This document shows, piece after piece, positions 24,421 through 33,664 of a DNA stretch of 55,905 bases. The stretch is from the NCBI GenBank assembly GCA_964607755.1, contig CAZSMC010000028.1:1-55905 (forward strand), read 5' to 3'. This DNA is from CAZSMC01 sp964607755. GTDB taxonomy: Bacteria; Zhuqueibacterota; Zhuqueibacteria; Residuimicrobiales; Krinioviventaceae. The position numbers and the translations under genes were made by a program. Position 1 is the stretch's first letter. Each line of letters starts with the position of its first letter. Under the pieces are notes generated by a model, which saw nothing but the letters and a program-made list of their open reading frames with translations, was not told the origin of the DNA and did no database searches.

Positions 24421-25947
24421 CTAAAAATAATGCACATAACCTGCAGATAAATGGCTATGCTTGATTACGTTATAATTTGTGTTGCTAATATATTGGTCGT
24501 AATATTCCAGTTTTTGTGTTTCATACGCCACATCGAGACGGCCAAACTCGAACAACCGCAGACTCAACCCGGCAGAATAGCTCTCTGCAACAGGTCCTCG
24601 AGCATTAAATGCGGCGCCGTCAGGAACAAAGCTTTGCGGGGTATATTGATAACCTGCCATGAGAGAGAGAAAAGGGGTCAGTTTGTATTCCAGACCGGCT
24701 CTGAGAATGTGTTGGTCGACCCATGGGGTATGAGTCGTGTCAGTGGCTGTATCATCAAATGAAAATTCGGCTTTACTGTATTGTATAATATTGTAATCAA
24801 AGGAAAAAATGAGTTGATCAAAAGGACGGACATGGAGTCCTGCATTCAAAATCAAGGGATGCTGGAATGTATCTGTTCCGCTTGAGACTTTTTGCTGAAC
24901 TCCAGAGGTATCCGCGACAAGCCGGGTGTATTCCCATTCTCTTGTCAGGGTATGCGGCAGAGTGAGATTGATACCCAAAGCAAATCTCTCAAAGTTATAA
25001 TTAAATCCCAGATCCAGTGATAACGATGAAAATGCCGATTCACCAGAGATTCGCGTGTCCAGACTATCAAATCCAAAACGAAACACATTTTGATCGATCA
25101 GTTCAAAATAACCGTATTTATCCAGCGAGTATTTGTCCTCGGTCGTGCCGTTTAAGACATTAACAGCCAGGCCGAGATTGAGTTGCTTGTTGACTTGTAA
25201 TCCCAATGCCACACGGCCCTGATGCAGATTGCCCGTTCGCTGGCGAGAAAAGCGGTACCAGTCGATATTAATGGTATCGCCTTCGACAATTCGCAGTGGC
25301 ATGTCGTATTTTGTATAGCCGACGTGCGGCTCCAGGTAGGTATCGTTCCGGTCATAATCTATGATATTGTATCGATTTCTGTAACCAGCACCCACGACAA
25401 ATTGCCTTGACATGAATTGCAAGGGAAAAACAATACTGACCGTATTCAGGACATTTTTTTGCCGTTCATGCATCCAGTCGGTTGCTTCTTCACTAAATGA
25501 ATCCAGACCCAGTTCCGGTAAATTGACAGTGTATGCCGAATCCTGGGCAATTTCATTATCCCACCGTGGTTCACCTGTTTCAGGATCATAATTTAACTCA
25601 CCGGGTATATATAATCCTTCCAGATAAAAGGGCAGGGAAATGAAAAACCTGTTCGGCCGGTATTCCTGATTTTCATGCCATTTTTTATTGAAATAACTTC
25701 CGGAAACAGACACCGAGATTCGATCGATTGGTGCCAGGCCGGCAGGATTGAAATTAAAGCAACTGATATCATTGGAAATGGAAGTATAAGCGTTGCCCAT
25801 TGCTGCCGCTTTCACAGCGGTATTCTCGCTATTTGAAATGCCCTGAAAAGCCAGGGGATCACCCCGATGTTGAGAAAAGCTTGTCCCTATCAAGAGGACG
25901 ACAAGGCAGGCAACAGTTTTCGTGATTTTATTGACATATACACACAT
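24421..25947 (-). CDS. Outer-membrane beta-barrel protein, FadL/OmpP1-like (PorV-related)
   Basis: A 508-residue outer-membrane protein. After a signal peptide (CLVVLLIGTSFSQ) comes the sequence AVKAAAMGNAYTSISNDISCFNFNPAGLA, the N-terminal hatch pattern of FadL/OmpP1-like and PorV-like barrels. Alternating amphipathic strands follow, ending HSHLSAGYVHYF with the terminal aromatic residue expected for barrel insertion. In this position it may pass hydrophobic or sugar ligands, or act as a PorV-like shuttle for sorting-domain cargo. It is 20 bp downstream of a PorV/PorQ-family gene. The ATG at 25947 has a poorly spaced ribosome site, so the exact start is less sure. Confidence 0.75.
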   Translation of the reverse strand: MCVYVNKITKTVACLVVLLIGTSFSQHRGDPLAFQGISNSENTAVKAAAMGNAYTSISNDISCFNFNPAGLAPIDRISVSVSGSYFNKKWHENQEYRPNRFFISLPFYLEGLYIPGELNYDPETGEPRWDNEIAQDSAYTVNLPELGLDSFSEEATDWMHERQKNVLNTVSIVFPLQFMSRQFVVGAGYRNRYNIIDYDRNDTYLEPHVGYTKYDMPLRIVEGDTINIDWYRFSRQRTGNLHQGRVALGLQVNKQLNLGLAVNVLNGTTEDKYSLDKYGYFELIDQNVFRFGFDSLDTRISGESAFSSLSLDLGFNYNFERFALGINLTLPHTLTREWEYTRLVADTSGVQQKVSSGTDTFQHPLILNAGLHVRPFDQLIFSFDYNIIQYSKAEFSFDDTATDTTHTPWVDQHILRAGLEYKLTPFLSLMAGYQYTPQSFVPDGAAFNARGPVAESYSAGLSLRLFEFGRLDVAYETQKLEYYDQYISNTNYNVIKHSHLSAGYVHYF

Positions 25948-25967
25948 ACCTGGTGTACTCCTATGTT

Positions 25968-26951
25968 TTATAATTCAAAGACAAAAGAGAATCGGTTCAC
26001 ATTTTCAAGGTATTCGACATAGCTATTATACGAGTAATCGATTTTGAGACCTTTGTACATCAAGCCAAATCCGAATCCCAAACCTGCGGTGTCAAAATTT
26101 ATCTTGTACCCGCCACGGATAAAGAACGAATTCAATAACGAGTATTCCATCCCGACGGCATATTGCTGATCATAATCCCGGGGTTGAATGATATCAAAAG
26201 CAAACAGCAGGGCATGGTTTGGATTTATTAACAGCAGATTTTCCGATGGAGACAGGATATAAGCCGAAATGCCCACGTTGAGTGTCTGGGGCAGGGGATA
26301 AGATTTATCGAAATATTCAACTTCCGGACCAAAATTTCGGATCGTCGCAGAGACTTTTATCGACCTGAACTCAGTGTCGTACAGCATCCCGGCATCGAAC
26401 ATATACAGGGATTTATTCTTAACTTCCATATCTTCGTTGACATATTTGGCGCAAACACCATAGGAAAATTTGTTGGTCAAAGATTGGCCAAAACCGAGTC
26501 CAAAGATCGTGGCACCAGGATGAATGGTTTCACCCGTTAAACCGGGATTGAATCCCTCCTCTGTCGGATGCAGTTCTGACACCCGGGTCACCGCGATGTC
26601 GCCATAATCAAATCTCTGCGCAGTCACACCCAGACTTATACCCATTTTGAACGAGTATGCCGCAGACACTGCATAGTGCCGGGTATCTAAAAACCAATCG
26701 ACGTGAGACAAGTTGACATCCGCAGCATCGATCTGAACCAATGCTGCCGGATTCCAGTACATCGCATCTGCCCCACTGGTGACAGACGTGTACGCTTCTC
26801 CCATGCCTGTCGAGCGTGCACCAGGGACGACTTTGAGAAACTGAAAAGAAGTCACCCCGACTTTGGGAAAACTCAACGCAACAGTGTGCGTGAGCAAGAA
26901 CATCAAGAGAGGTACAATCAGTCTTATTTTTGATGTATGTATGGATTTCAT
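25968..26951 (-). CDS. PorV/PorQ-family outer-membrane protein (type IX secretion associated)
   Basis: A 327-residue barrel with signal peptide and the family's opening GVTSFQFLKVVPGARSTGMG, then EAYTSVTSGADAMYWNPAAL. It ends VNRFSFVFEL with a strand-type C-terminus. PorV carries type IX cargo to the surface attachment complex, and PorQ-like members are less studied. The presence here, in the same operon as several proteins with NYPNPFNP-type C-terminal domains, supports a locus-dedicated surface delivery partner (inference). It starts 25 bp after the large sorting-domain gene, with GGAG upstream of the ATG. Confidence 0.82.
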   Translation of the reverse strand: MKSIHTSKIRLIVPLLMFLLTHTVALSFPKVGVTSFQFLKVVPGARSTGMGEAYTSVTSGADAMYWNPAALVQIDAADVNLSHVDWFLDTRHYAVSAAYSFKMGISLGVTAQRFDYGDIAVTRVSELHPTEEGFNPGLTGETIHPGATIFGLGFGQSLTNKFSYGVCAKYVNEDMEVKNKSLYMFDAGMLYDTEFRSIKVSATIRNFGPEVEYFDKSYPLPQTLNVGISAYILSPSENLLLINPNHALLFAFDIIQPRDYDQQYAVGMEYSLLNSFFIRGGYKINFDTAGLGFGFGLMYKGLKIDYSYNSYVEYLENVNRFSFVFEL

Positions 26952-26976
26952 GAGGCTACTCCGTTTAGAATCAATT

Positions 26977-29346
26977 TTATTTTAGAATAATAAATTTACC
27001 TTTTGTTTGATCTCCATCAGGTGTCGTGACGACATAAAAGTACATTCCGGACGCCATTTCCTGATGGTTTATTGTCACCAGATTTTTATTATGTGAATAA
27101 ACTGGCTCATCATGCTCAATAACATCAACAAGCTGGCCGCCGTAAGAGTAAATTCTGATTTTACATTTTTCCGGTAGGCCGTAAAATGCAATGCTTTCTG
27201 CCGGTGCGCCTTTAAATCCTGATTCTTCAATAAACGGGTTGGGAACAACATAGACCTGGTCCATTTTTTCGACAGAACGCACATCTTTTCGCCAATACTG
27301 TAAATTTGTATTGCTTTTGCCGCTTTCCACCCCCATGGCATTCACAGACGTGATCGCGTAAAATCGGCTATCACCTACTTTAAAGTCCAGGTCATCATCG
27401 ATGTATTCGTAGAGACCTTCCTCATTGATGTTTTCTCCGACCTTAACACTATCGATCCGCGTCCATGGTCCCATACCCTGAACACTCCGGTAAATATTGT
27501 ATTGAACAAGCTCGCTGGAGAGATAGGGAAATTCTTCCTGATCCTTTTTCCACAAAATCTTGATTCGTGCATCAGGCATGTTTTCGACCCGGATGGCCGG
27601 AGCTGGTGGGGGCGCATCGAGGGTATAGACACCGTCTTTGGGATAATCTTCCGGCCACACCGGCAGGGTGGGTTCATAGCCGATATACGCTTCAAAAGCT
27701 TTTTTAGCTACGTCTTGAACCGTGACGACATCAGAATTCACATAATCGGGATAGTCGTAATCATCGAGATAATGCTTTGTGAGCGTATCACCTTCTAAAA
27801 CCACCTGTCTGTTCCAACTTGGTGTGACTGTCCATTGTTTTCTGCCCAGGCTGCGGGCACGGCCGCCTTCGACTAACTTGCCGGGTTCAGCGCCGTATCC
27901 GGCAACTTCGGCTAATGAAAATTCAATGACATCGCCGTGTTTCAAAGTATACGGCCCAAAAGTCATTAATTGCATGCCTGCCTGGGAGGACTGGCGATAA
28001 TTAAAGGCAGCGCGGCCGATCCAGCGCTCCTCCGGATCCGGGGGGTCCGGCCACACGTTACTGTTCAATTTGTAAACCCCGCTCCAGCGATTGACTGGAT
28101 TAAAGGGGTCCTTGAGGTACATCATTTTTTCACTGCGCGTGTTGCCACTACTGACCTTGTTGCACCAGGGTTGTTTAATGCAAAGTTTTTTATCCAATTC
28201 AAAATACCATGTATAATTATAATTGCCTTGTTCATCAGGGATCGTTTTTCGCACCACCCAGTGATGATAGTCCGGATCGTAATCATCTACCAAAATTGTA
28301 GTTGATCGAATTCTGCCCTTGTTTGCCGCTTCTGATTCATTTTTAAACCCGGCTTTTGCCGCCTGTTCTGTTAATTCCTCAGGCACGACAGGCGCCAGAT
28401 GGGTTGTGTCATAGTAGAGCATACACCAGCCAGGGGCCTGGGGGCTGCATAGCCCACCGCCATTTTTACCCGTTTCGGCATGTTCTTTGAACAGAACGGG
28501 ATCAGGTTCTGGTTTGGCCATAATTTCCTGAGTTCTGTTCGTATAGACGTTCATATTATATTTTAGCCACAGCTCAGCATCCCAATAACCTCTCAGGTCT
28601 CCTTTGTAGATGCCACCGTCATATTTCCAGTCCTGGTACCAGCGCTGGAAACCGTACATCGATGGAGCCAGGCCATAGTTGAAACAGACCATGACATCGT
28701 GCAGATCGCAAGTTCGTTCAATCGAACCGGGTGTGCCGTCTGTATCGCCGGTGTACTCTAATGAATATTCATGAATAATAAAATCATCATAATCCGGATA
28801 ACTCCAGGAGCGAGACGTTCGGGTGACAGTTATGCCAATCGGTGTTGCCCATTTCGCCACAATGATCTGCTCAGCTTCATTGGGATCATAGTCAGGATTA
28901 ACAGTGCCGTCTTGCAGGATTGGATAATTATTAATTTTATCTATTTCGAGGGGAAAGCTCCACCGTCCGGATACTTTTTCCGGTTCACTGCTTCCGACGC
29001 CACCACATAAAGCGAAAAGTCTGTTTTTTTCACCGGGAATGGTGTCGATATTCGCTCCGATGTACATGCCGGCGCCAATGAGGTTATGCTGCCCGCTATA
29101 CTCGATGCCGTGGACAATTGTTGCTGACCTGGAGGGCCATTCCATCAGTGGCACAGTTGTCTCATTGCCTTGCTGGCCGGTTTGCCAGGGGCGTCCGATT
29201 GTTCCGGTATTGTAAAGCGTCTGATGCAGCATGCCCCGGTCCAGGATGCGAAACTCCCGCATCTGTCCCTGTACACCGAAACATAACACCACGAGTAATA
29301 AACACGTGGCTATGACAAATCGTGTGGTATGTCTAAAGAGAATCAT
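26977..29346 (-). CDS. Large secreted protein with fibronectin-like module and type IX sorting domain
   Basis: A 789-residue exported protein of unknown function. Signal peptide 1-27 (ending GVQGQ). The first 550 residues form a beta-rich, Trp/Tyr-rich domain without a family I can name. It is followed by a fibronectin-III-like module (about 590-695, APAIRVENMPDARIKILWKK to SRFYAITSVNAMGVESGKS). The C-terminal sorting domain reads VYVVPNPFIEESGF and GMYFYVVTT. Proteins of this kind often sit right after a TonB receptor gene in Calditrichota-like genomes, where Bacteroidota would have SusD. A surface glycan-binding role is a guess based on position only. Confidence 0.65.
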   Translation of the reverse strand: MILFRHTTRFVIATCLLLVVLCFGVQGQMREFRILDRGMLHQTLYNTGTIGRPWQTGQQGNETTVPLMEWPSRSATIVHGIEYSGQHNLIGAGMYIGANIDTIPGEKNRLFALCGGVGSSEPEKVSGRWSFPLEIDKINNYPILQDGTVNPDYDPNEAEQIIVAKWATPIGITVTRTSRSWSYPDYDDFIIHEYSLEYTGDTDGTPGSIERTCDLHDVMVCFNYGLAPSMYGFQRWYQDWKYDGGIYKGDLRGYWDAELWLKYNMNVYTNRTQEIMAKPEPDPVLFKEHAETGKNGGGLCSPQAPGWCMLYYDTTHLAPVVPEELTEQAAKAGFKNESEAANKGRIRSTTILVDDYDPDYHHWVVRKTIPDEQGNYNYTWYFELDKKLCIKQPWCNKVSSGNTRSEKMMYLKDPFNPVNRWSGVYKLNSNVWPDPPDPEERWIGRAAFNYRQSSQAGMQLMTFGPYTLKHGDVIEFSLAEVAGYGAEPGKLVEGGRARSLGRKQWTVTPSWNRQVVLEGDTLTKHYLDDYDYPDYVNSDVVTVQDVAKKAFEAYIGYEPTLPVWPEDYPKDGVYTLDAPPPAPAIRVENMPDARIKILWKKDQEEFPYLSSELVQYNIYRSVQGMGPWTRIDSVKVGENINEEGLYEYIDDDLDFKVGDSRFYAITSVNAMGVESGKSNTNLQYWRKDVRSVEKMDQVYVVPNPFIEESGFKGAPAESIAFYGLPEKCKIRIYSYGGQLVDVIEHDEPVYSHNKNLVTINHQEMASGMYFYVVTTPDGDQTKGKFIILK

Positions 29347-29437
29347 AAACTTTTACCTCATTTTAACAGGTGATTACGTGAACGTTCTCATCATGGTCTT
29401 ACAAGTATTTACATTTGCATACCCGGCTGAACCTTTG

Positions 29438-32377
29438 TTAGTATTTGAGAATAAATCCAAAACCAAAGTGACGCGGTTCATTGTCAAGCAAATAGATTTC
29501 CTGACTGGTGACATAGGGTGCATATTCGTCATATGTCAAAACATTTTCATGGTCTATGTGATACCTGGTGTAGGCGGTATGTCCGGGTGTAAATGTGTGG
29601 TTATAATGCCAGACAATCTTGTTCAACAGGTTATATCCTTCCACATAAAAAGTGAGATTGGTGTTGCTGATTCGAATATCTTTTTGCAGGCGCATTCTCA
29701 GATCATATTCCCATGGGGTTCGTCTGTTCATTTTTAATCCTTTTCCTGTAATATCCCAGGTATAAGGCCGCCCGGACATGATTCGATACCGGGTTGTGAA
29801 AGAGATGTTACCCAACGGATAAAAGTCCGAAATTGAAAATAATGCATCCGGTCTGGTTCGGTATCTTAAATTAAAGACGATTTTATGCGTCCTGTCAAAA
29901 TCGAGATATATATCTTCCGGGTCAGGCAACTCCTCAAAACCGTATTTTGGGTCCGGTTTTTCGAAATACGTGACAGGGGCATTAAAAGCGTTGCTGCTTT
30001 TACCAGTCGCAGCTTCCCAATTATAGCGGATGTATCCACGTAAATTGCCCATGATGCGCTCAAAGTCAATGTGAAATCCCTTGATATCTGCGTAATCTCG
30101 ATTCACAAATGTCTGATAGTCTGTCTGTTGTTCATCGACAAAATAGGCGCGTTCGATCAAGTTTTTAACGTCTTTGTAATAGGCGCTCAAATTGAATCGA
30201 AATCCAAAAGGCAGAGCTCTGACAATGCCGATATCGTAAGAGTGAGTTGTTTGCGGTTTCAATTCGGGATTGCCTAATTCAATGATATCTTCTTCTCTTG
30301 TTATACGGCTGTAGAGAATACGATTAAAACCAGGTCGCTGCAAAAAAGAGCCATAGTTAAGATGAAAGACTGTTTTTTCTGAAACTGGAAACGAGATGCC
30401 AATACGCGGTTCGAGATTTGTAAACAAGCCGGACTTTTTTGTTTCGGCAGCTTCGCGGCTGTAATATGGCACATTACTGGTGTCTGAAAAAGCCGGATTT
30501 CGCAAGGGGGAGAGTCTGTCAGCAAAATAGGTGGTATTGAAATTATAATAATCCCAGCGAAAACCGACATTGGCAATTAATCCTTCAAAGTCCATTTTAT
30601 CTTCAACATAAACAGCGCCATCATACGGAGCTTCCTCAAATTCTATCAGCCGATAATTGCCCGGGCTGGTCAAATTTTCTTCCCTGTTGACATTGAGACG
30701 GTAAGAATTAAATTGAATACCGGTTGTCAGCAAGTTGCCGGCGTTTATCTGGTTGGTATATTTCGTGTGCAATTGAAGGGTTGTTGATGTTTCATCGCCA
30801 CGATCATCCTCAGGTCGCCCAACGCGTAAACGGTTTGGTCCATGGTAATCTTCCCAATTGCTATCTTCAGTATAAAGATCAACAAATTCACCTCTCTGGA
30901 GCAGTTCGATGCGTTCCCGGTATTTTAAATGCAATGCACTCACATCTACATCAAGAAAACTTGAATTATCGAATATATGTTTCCACGAGATGCCAAACTG
31001 GTTAGAGATATTATCTAACTTGGCAACACTCAATTCCGGATCGAACATCATCCGTTTCCAATAGCCGCTGTTATCTGCATGTTTATCATAAATATAAATA
31101 AAATTGATCTTGTCATTTTGAGAGATCTCATAGGTCAAGTTTCCCAGCAGTTGACGGTCCAATTCCGGATCCGGGGTAGGTATTCTTTCACTTTCTGTGG
31201 ATTGAGTGGCGGCAAAGAACAGTCTTACGTTATCGGCAATCGGGCCGCCGGCTGAAAACTTGAAATCATAATCCATGGCGTCTTTTTTATAATCGAGACC
31301 AATGCGCCGGTCTGCCATTAACCAACTCACTCTGGCCAGTTCAGCGATTTTCAACGAATCATGTCTCATTTTCTCCGCACTGGGCGGCGGCCATTGTGAA
31401 GCCCATTCGTCAAGCGGAATATATTTCGGTCCGAATCCATATCCGCGGTCAAACAAGGCGTGGCCCGGATTGAATGGATCCTCTTTTAACCATTCTGTGG
31501 TATCGACTAATAATTCATAAAAATCCATGTTATGACGCTCATAAGGTGAGCCGCCCTGAAGGTAACGTGTGCCGTCGTCCCGAAAGCGTTCTTCCCACAT
31601 TTTATAGTGTGGTGTATTAATTGAAAATTCCAAACGGGCATTCCACCGGCTTTGACCTTCTTGTGGAACCATATTCACCACACCGGATTGGGCATTGCCA
31701 AATTCCGCTGAAAATCCACTGGTATAGACATCCACTTCTTTTAATCCGGCTACATTTGGATTGAATGCCCTTTCGTTGGTCAGCGGATTGACAATGGCTG
31801 TACCAGCCAGTAAATATTTTGCTTCACCGCTTCGACCGCCTCGAAAGTGACCGTCTACTACGCCCGAGTGCAGATCGAGTATGTCGTCAATATCCGTAAT
31901 GCCCACATCGTTGACCACCTCCCGGATCTCGTAACTTTGGCGGGTTGCTGTCAGGTCAGGCTGAACATTTTCTTTTTTAAAGGCGGTGATGGTAATTTCT
32001 TCACCCTCGATGGCCTGAGGGGCGAGGCGAAAATCCACTTTTGTGATGCGATCAGGCCTGACCTCCACCTGAGTCACAACTTTTTCAGTATAACCCATAT
32101 ATCGAGCCTGGACTGTATATTCATCAGATGGTAGATTAAGAATAAAGAAACGGCCTTGTTCATCGCTCGCTGCGCCGGTCTTTTTATCCAGTTCCACTTC
32201 TTCGCCTTCAATCCAGCGAGCTGTAACGATGATATTAGCTCCCGGAAGTGGTTCGCCTGTCTCATCGTCAATGACTCGTCCGGATATTTTTCCCGTATTC
32301 CCCGCGTATAAAAATGCAGGCATGGTGAAAAGTATCAGGGTTATCATGCAAAAAAATGTTATATGAGCTCGTTTCAT
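29438..32377 (-). CDS. TonB-dependent receptor with carboxypeptidase-regulatory-like N-terminal domain
   Basis: A 979-residue outer-membrane receptor that imports large ligands with TonB energy. Signal peptide 1-25, then a CarboxypepD_reg-like domain (GKISGRVIDDETGEPLPGAN, about 29-110). A TonB box-like EEITITA (about 125-131) and a plug domain (about 140-260, with GFSAEFGNAQSGVVNMV) come next, then a barrel of about 700 residues ending GFGFILKY. The architecture is that of SusC-like transporters, and its place inside the lyase locus suggests uronan oligomers as ligand (inference). No SusD-like lipoprotein is adjacent. The start is firm: GGAGGTGC six bases before the ATG. It probably begins a transcript through the sorting-domain, PorV and barrel genes. 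Confidence 0.9.
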   Translation of the reverse strand: MKRAHITFFCMITLILFTMPAFLYAGNTGKISGRVIDDETGEPLPGANIIVTARWIEGEEVELDKKTGAASDEQGRFFILNLPSDEYTVQARYMGYTEKVVTQVEVRPDRITKVDFRLAPQAIEGEEITITAFKKENVQPDLTATRQSYEIREVVNDVGITDIDDILDLHSGVVDGHFRGGRSGEAKYLLAGTAIVNPLTNERAFNPNVAGLKEVDVYTSGFSAEFGNAQSGVVNMVPQEGQSRWNARLEFSINTPHYKMWEERFRDDGTRYLQGGSPYERHNMDFYELLVDTTEWLKEDPFNPGHALFDRGYGFGPKYIPLDEWASQWPPPSAEKMRHDSLKIAELARVSWLMADRRIGLDYKKDAMDYDFKFSAGGPIADNVRLFFAATQSTESERIPTPDPELDRQLLGNLTYEISQNDKINFIYIYDKHADNSGYWKRMMFDPELSVAKLDNISNQFGISWKHIFDNSSFLDVDVSALHLKYRERIELLQRGEFVDLYTEDSNWEDYHGPNRLRVGRPEDDRGDETSTTLQLHTKYTNQINAGNLLTTGIQFNSYRLNVNREENLTSPGNYRLIEFEEAPYDGAVYVEDKMDFEGLIANVGFRWDYYNFNTTYFADRLSPLRNPAFSDTSNVPYYSREAAETKKSGLFTNLEPRIGISFPVSEKTVFHLNYGSFLQRPGFNRILYSRITREEDIIELGNPELKPQTTHSYDIGIVRALPFGFRFNLSAYYKDVKNLIERAYFVDEQQTDYQTFVNRDYADIKGFHIDFERIMGNLRGYIRYNWEAATGKSSNAFNAPVTYFEKPDPKYGFEELPDPEDIYLDFDRTHKIVFNLRYRTRPDALFSISDFYPLGNISFTTRYRIMSGRPYTWDITGKGLKMNRRTPWEYDLRMRLQKDIRISNTNLTFYVEGYNLLNKIVWHYNHTFTPGHTAYTRYHIDHENVLTYDEYAPYVTSQEIYLLDNEPRHFGFGFILKY

Positions 32378-32482
32378 TTAGCACCTCCATATAAAACAAC
32401 GACAATTTTGCCATCACTTGTGTGAACAAATGACAATATAAATTCATAAATTGTAATTTATTTGTCTGGTTTCATTGCCTGT

Positions 32483-33658
32483 TTATTTTAACCATAGCAC
32501 CGGCTGTCGAATCGGAAAATTGCGCATTCCTTCCTCGGTTTCCGGCTCTGGCGGCAAAGTTTTCCATAGTTCGATATAATCAGGTCGATTCAGAGCCATA
32601 CCGGCGAATAACAAACACGGATGCCGTACCGGCCACTCGTCCCAGTACATCACATCCGGCTCGTACGGCCATTTGGATTTGTCAGCAATGTATGGCACCA
32701 TAAATGCCATTGCTTTTTGCATACTGCGACCATCCGGCGTTTCATAGGTCCATAAATTGTCGTCCGGCGTGGATAAAATATGACAGACCATGGCCATGGC
32801 ATCGAGATTAAATAGTGAATAGCCGTACGGTTTGGTGCGCGATAATTCCATGTGAAAACTGCCATCTTTTGCCATTTGATTCGGCAGCAGCACCTTTTTG
32901 TACCGGTCACGGCAATAATTCTGTAACTCGAGATTGCCGGTTAACCGGGCAAATTCCGCTGCCTGCATAACCCAGCAGGTACCATGATTGTTTTCCCGTT
33001 CGCGTTCATCGATTCCGTATTCGTGTTCTGTTATAAAAGTGATAAAATCCGAAAACCAGTTTTTTACAGCCTGGAATTCTGCCGGAGACAAGTTTCCTGT
33101 TTCTGCCAGGTGAGAAATAGCGCGCGCCGGTTCGACAAGATGAATGCCGTCGATCAATCCGACACCACGTCCGGGAACCCGGCCTTTGATGGCTTGCGCA
33201 TATTTCATGTGCGGATTCATGCTGGTGCTGTCGTCAATGAACCAGGCACGAATTTGTTTGACGGCATGGTCCGCATAGCGTTTTTCACCGGTTATTTTAA
33301 AAGCAGCGGTGAGCGCAGCCACATGAATACTCATCCGGCGCATGTCCTGTCGGTGATCAGTAAAATTATCAGGATTGGTCATGCCGTCGCGGCGAATGTA
33401 CGGTCCATCCGGATTGTCCGGGTCCGGCCACCAGTAATCGCCTTCAGAATAAAAATCATACACACCGCCCTGACTGCGTTCGCAGACCGATGCTGTCACG
33501 GTTCGTGGTTCCTGGTCCAGATATTGATCAGTTTGTGTCATTATTCGTTCACGATCAATCTCGGCAACATCGGGTATTTTTGATGTCGAATTGTCGTTCT
33601 GACCGCATTGGGACAGAAGAATTATTATCATCATGAATATTTTTAAAAACGGTCTCAT
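32483..33658 (-). CDS. Alginate lyase superfamily (PF05426-type) uronan lyase, second copy
   Basis: A 391-residue paralogue of the protein encoded at 15500-16726. A lipoprotein-type signal is likely (MRPFLKIFMMIIILLSQCGQN, Cys at residue 18), so this copy is probably anchored, in contrast to its free partner. It carries DYWWPDPDNPDGPYIRRDG, RAWFIDDSTSMNPHMKYAQ, GRGVGLIDGIHLVEPAR and the active-site ERENNHGTCWVMQ (about residue 220). The last residues, PVLWLK, do not include a sorting domain. The start codon is 7 bp from the stop of the heparinase-type gene upstream, so both are cotranscribed. It likely acts in the periplasm on oligomers brought in by the TonB receptor. Confidence 0.85.
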   Translation of the reverse strand: MRPFLKIFMMIIILLSQCGQNDNSTSKIPDVAEIDRERIMTQTDQYLDQEPRTVTASVCERSQGGVYDFYSEGDYWWPDPDNPDGPYIRRDGMTNPDNFTDHRQDMRRMSIHVAALTAAFKITGEKRYADHAVKQIRAWFIDDSTSMNPHMKYAQAIKGRVPGRGVGLIDGIHLVEPARAISHLAETGNLSPAEFQAVKNWFSDFITFITEHEYGIDERERENNHGTCWVMQAAEFARLTGNLELQNYCRDRYKKVLLPNQMAKDGSFHMELSRTKPYGYSLFNLDAMAMVCHILSTPDDNLWTYETPDGRSMQKAMAFMVPYIADKSKWPYEPDVMYWDEWPVRHPCLLFAGMALNRPDYIELWKTLPPEPETEEGMRNFPIRQPVLWLK

Positions 33659-33664
33659 CAGCAG

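Noticed and set aside
32412..32430. TTGTGTGAACAA before the TonB receptor gene as a third FadR-type operator.
   Set aside because: The half-sites are separated by four bases instead of three, so it does not fit the operator form used for the other two sites.
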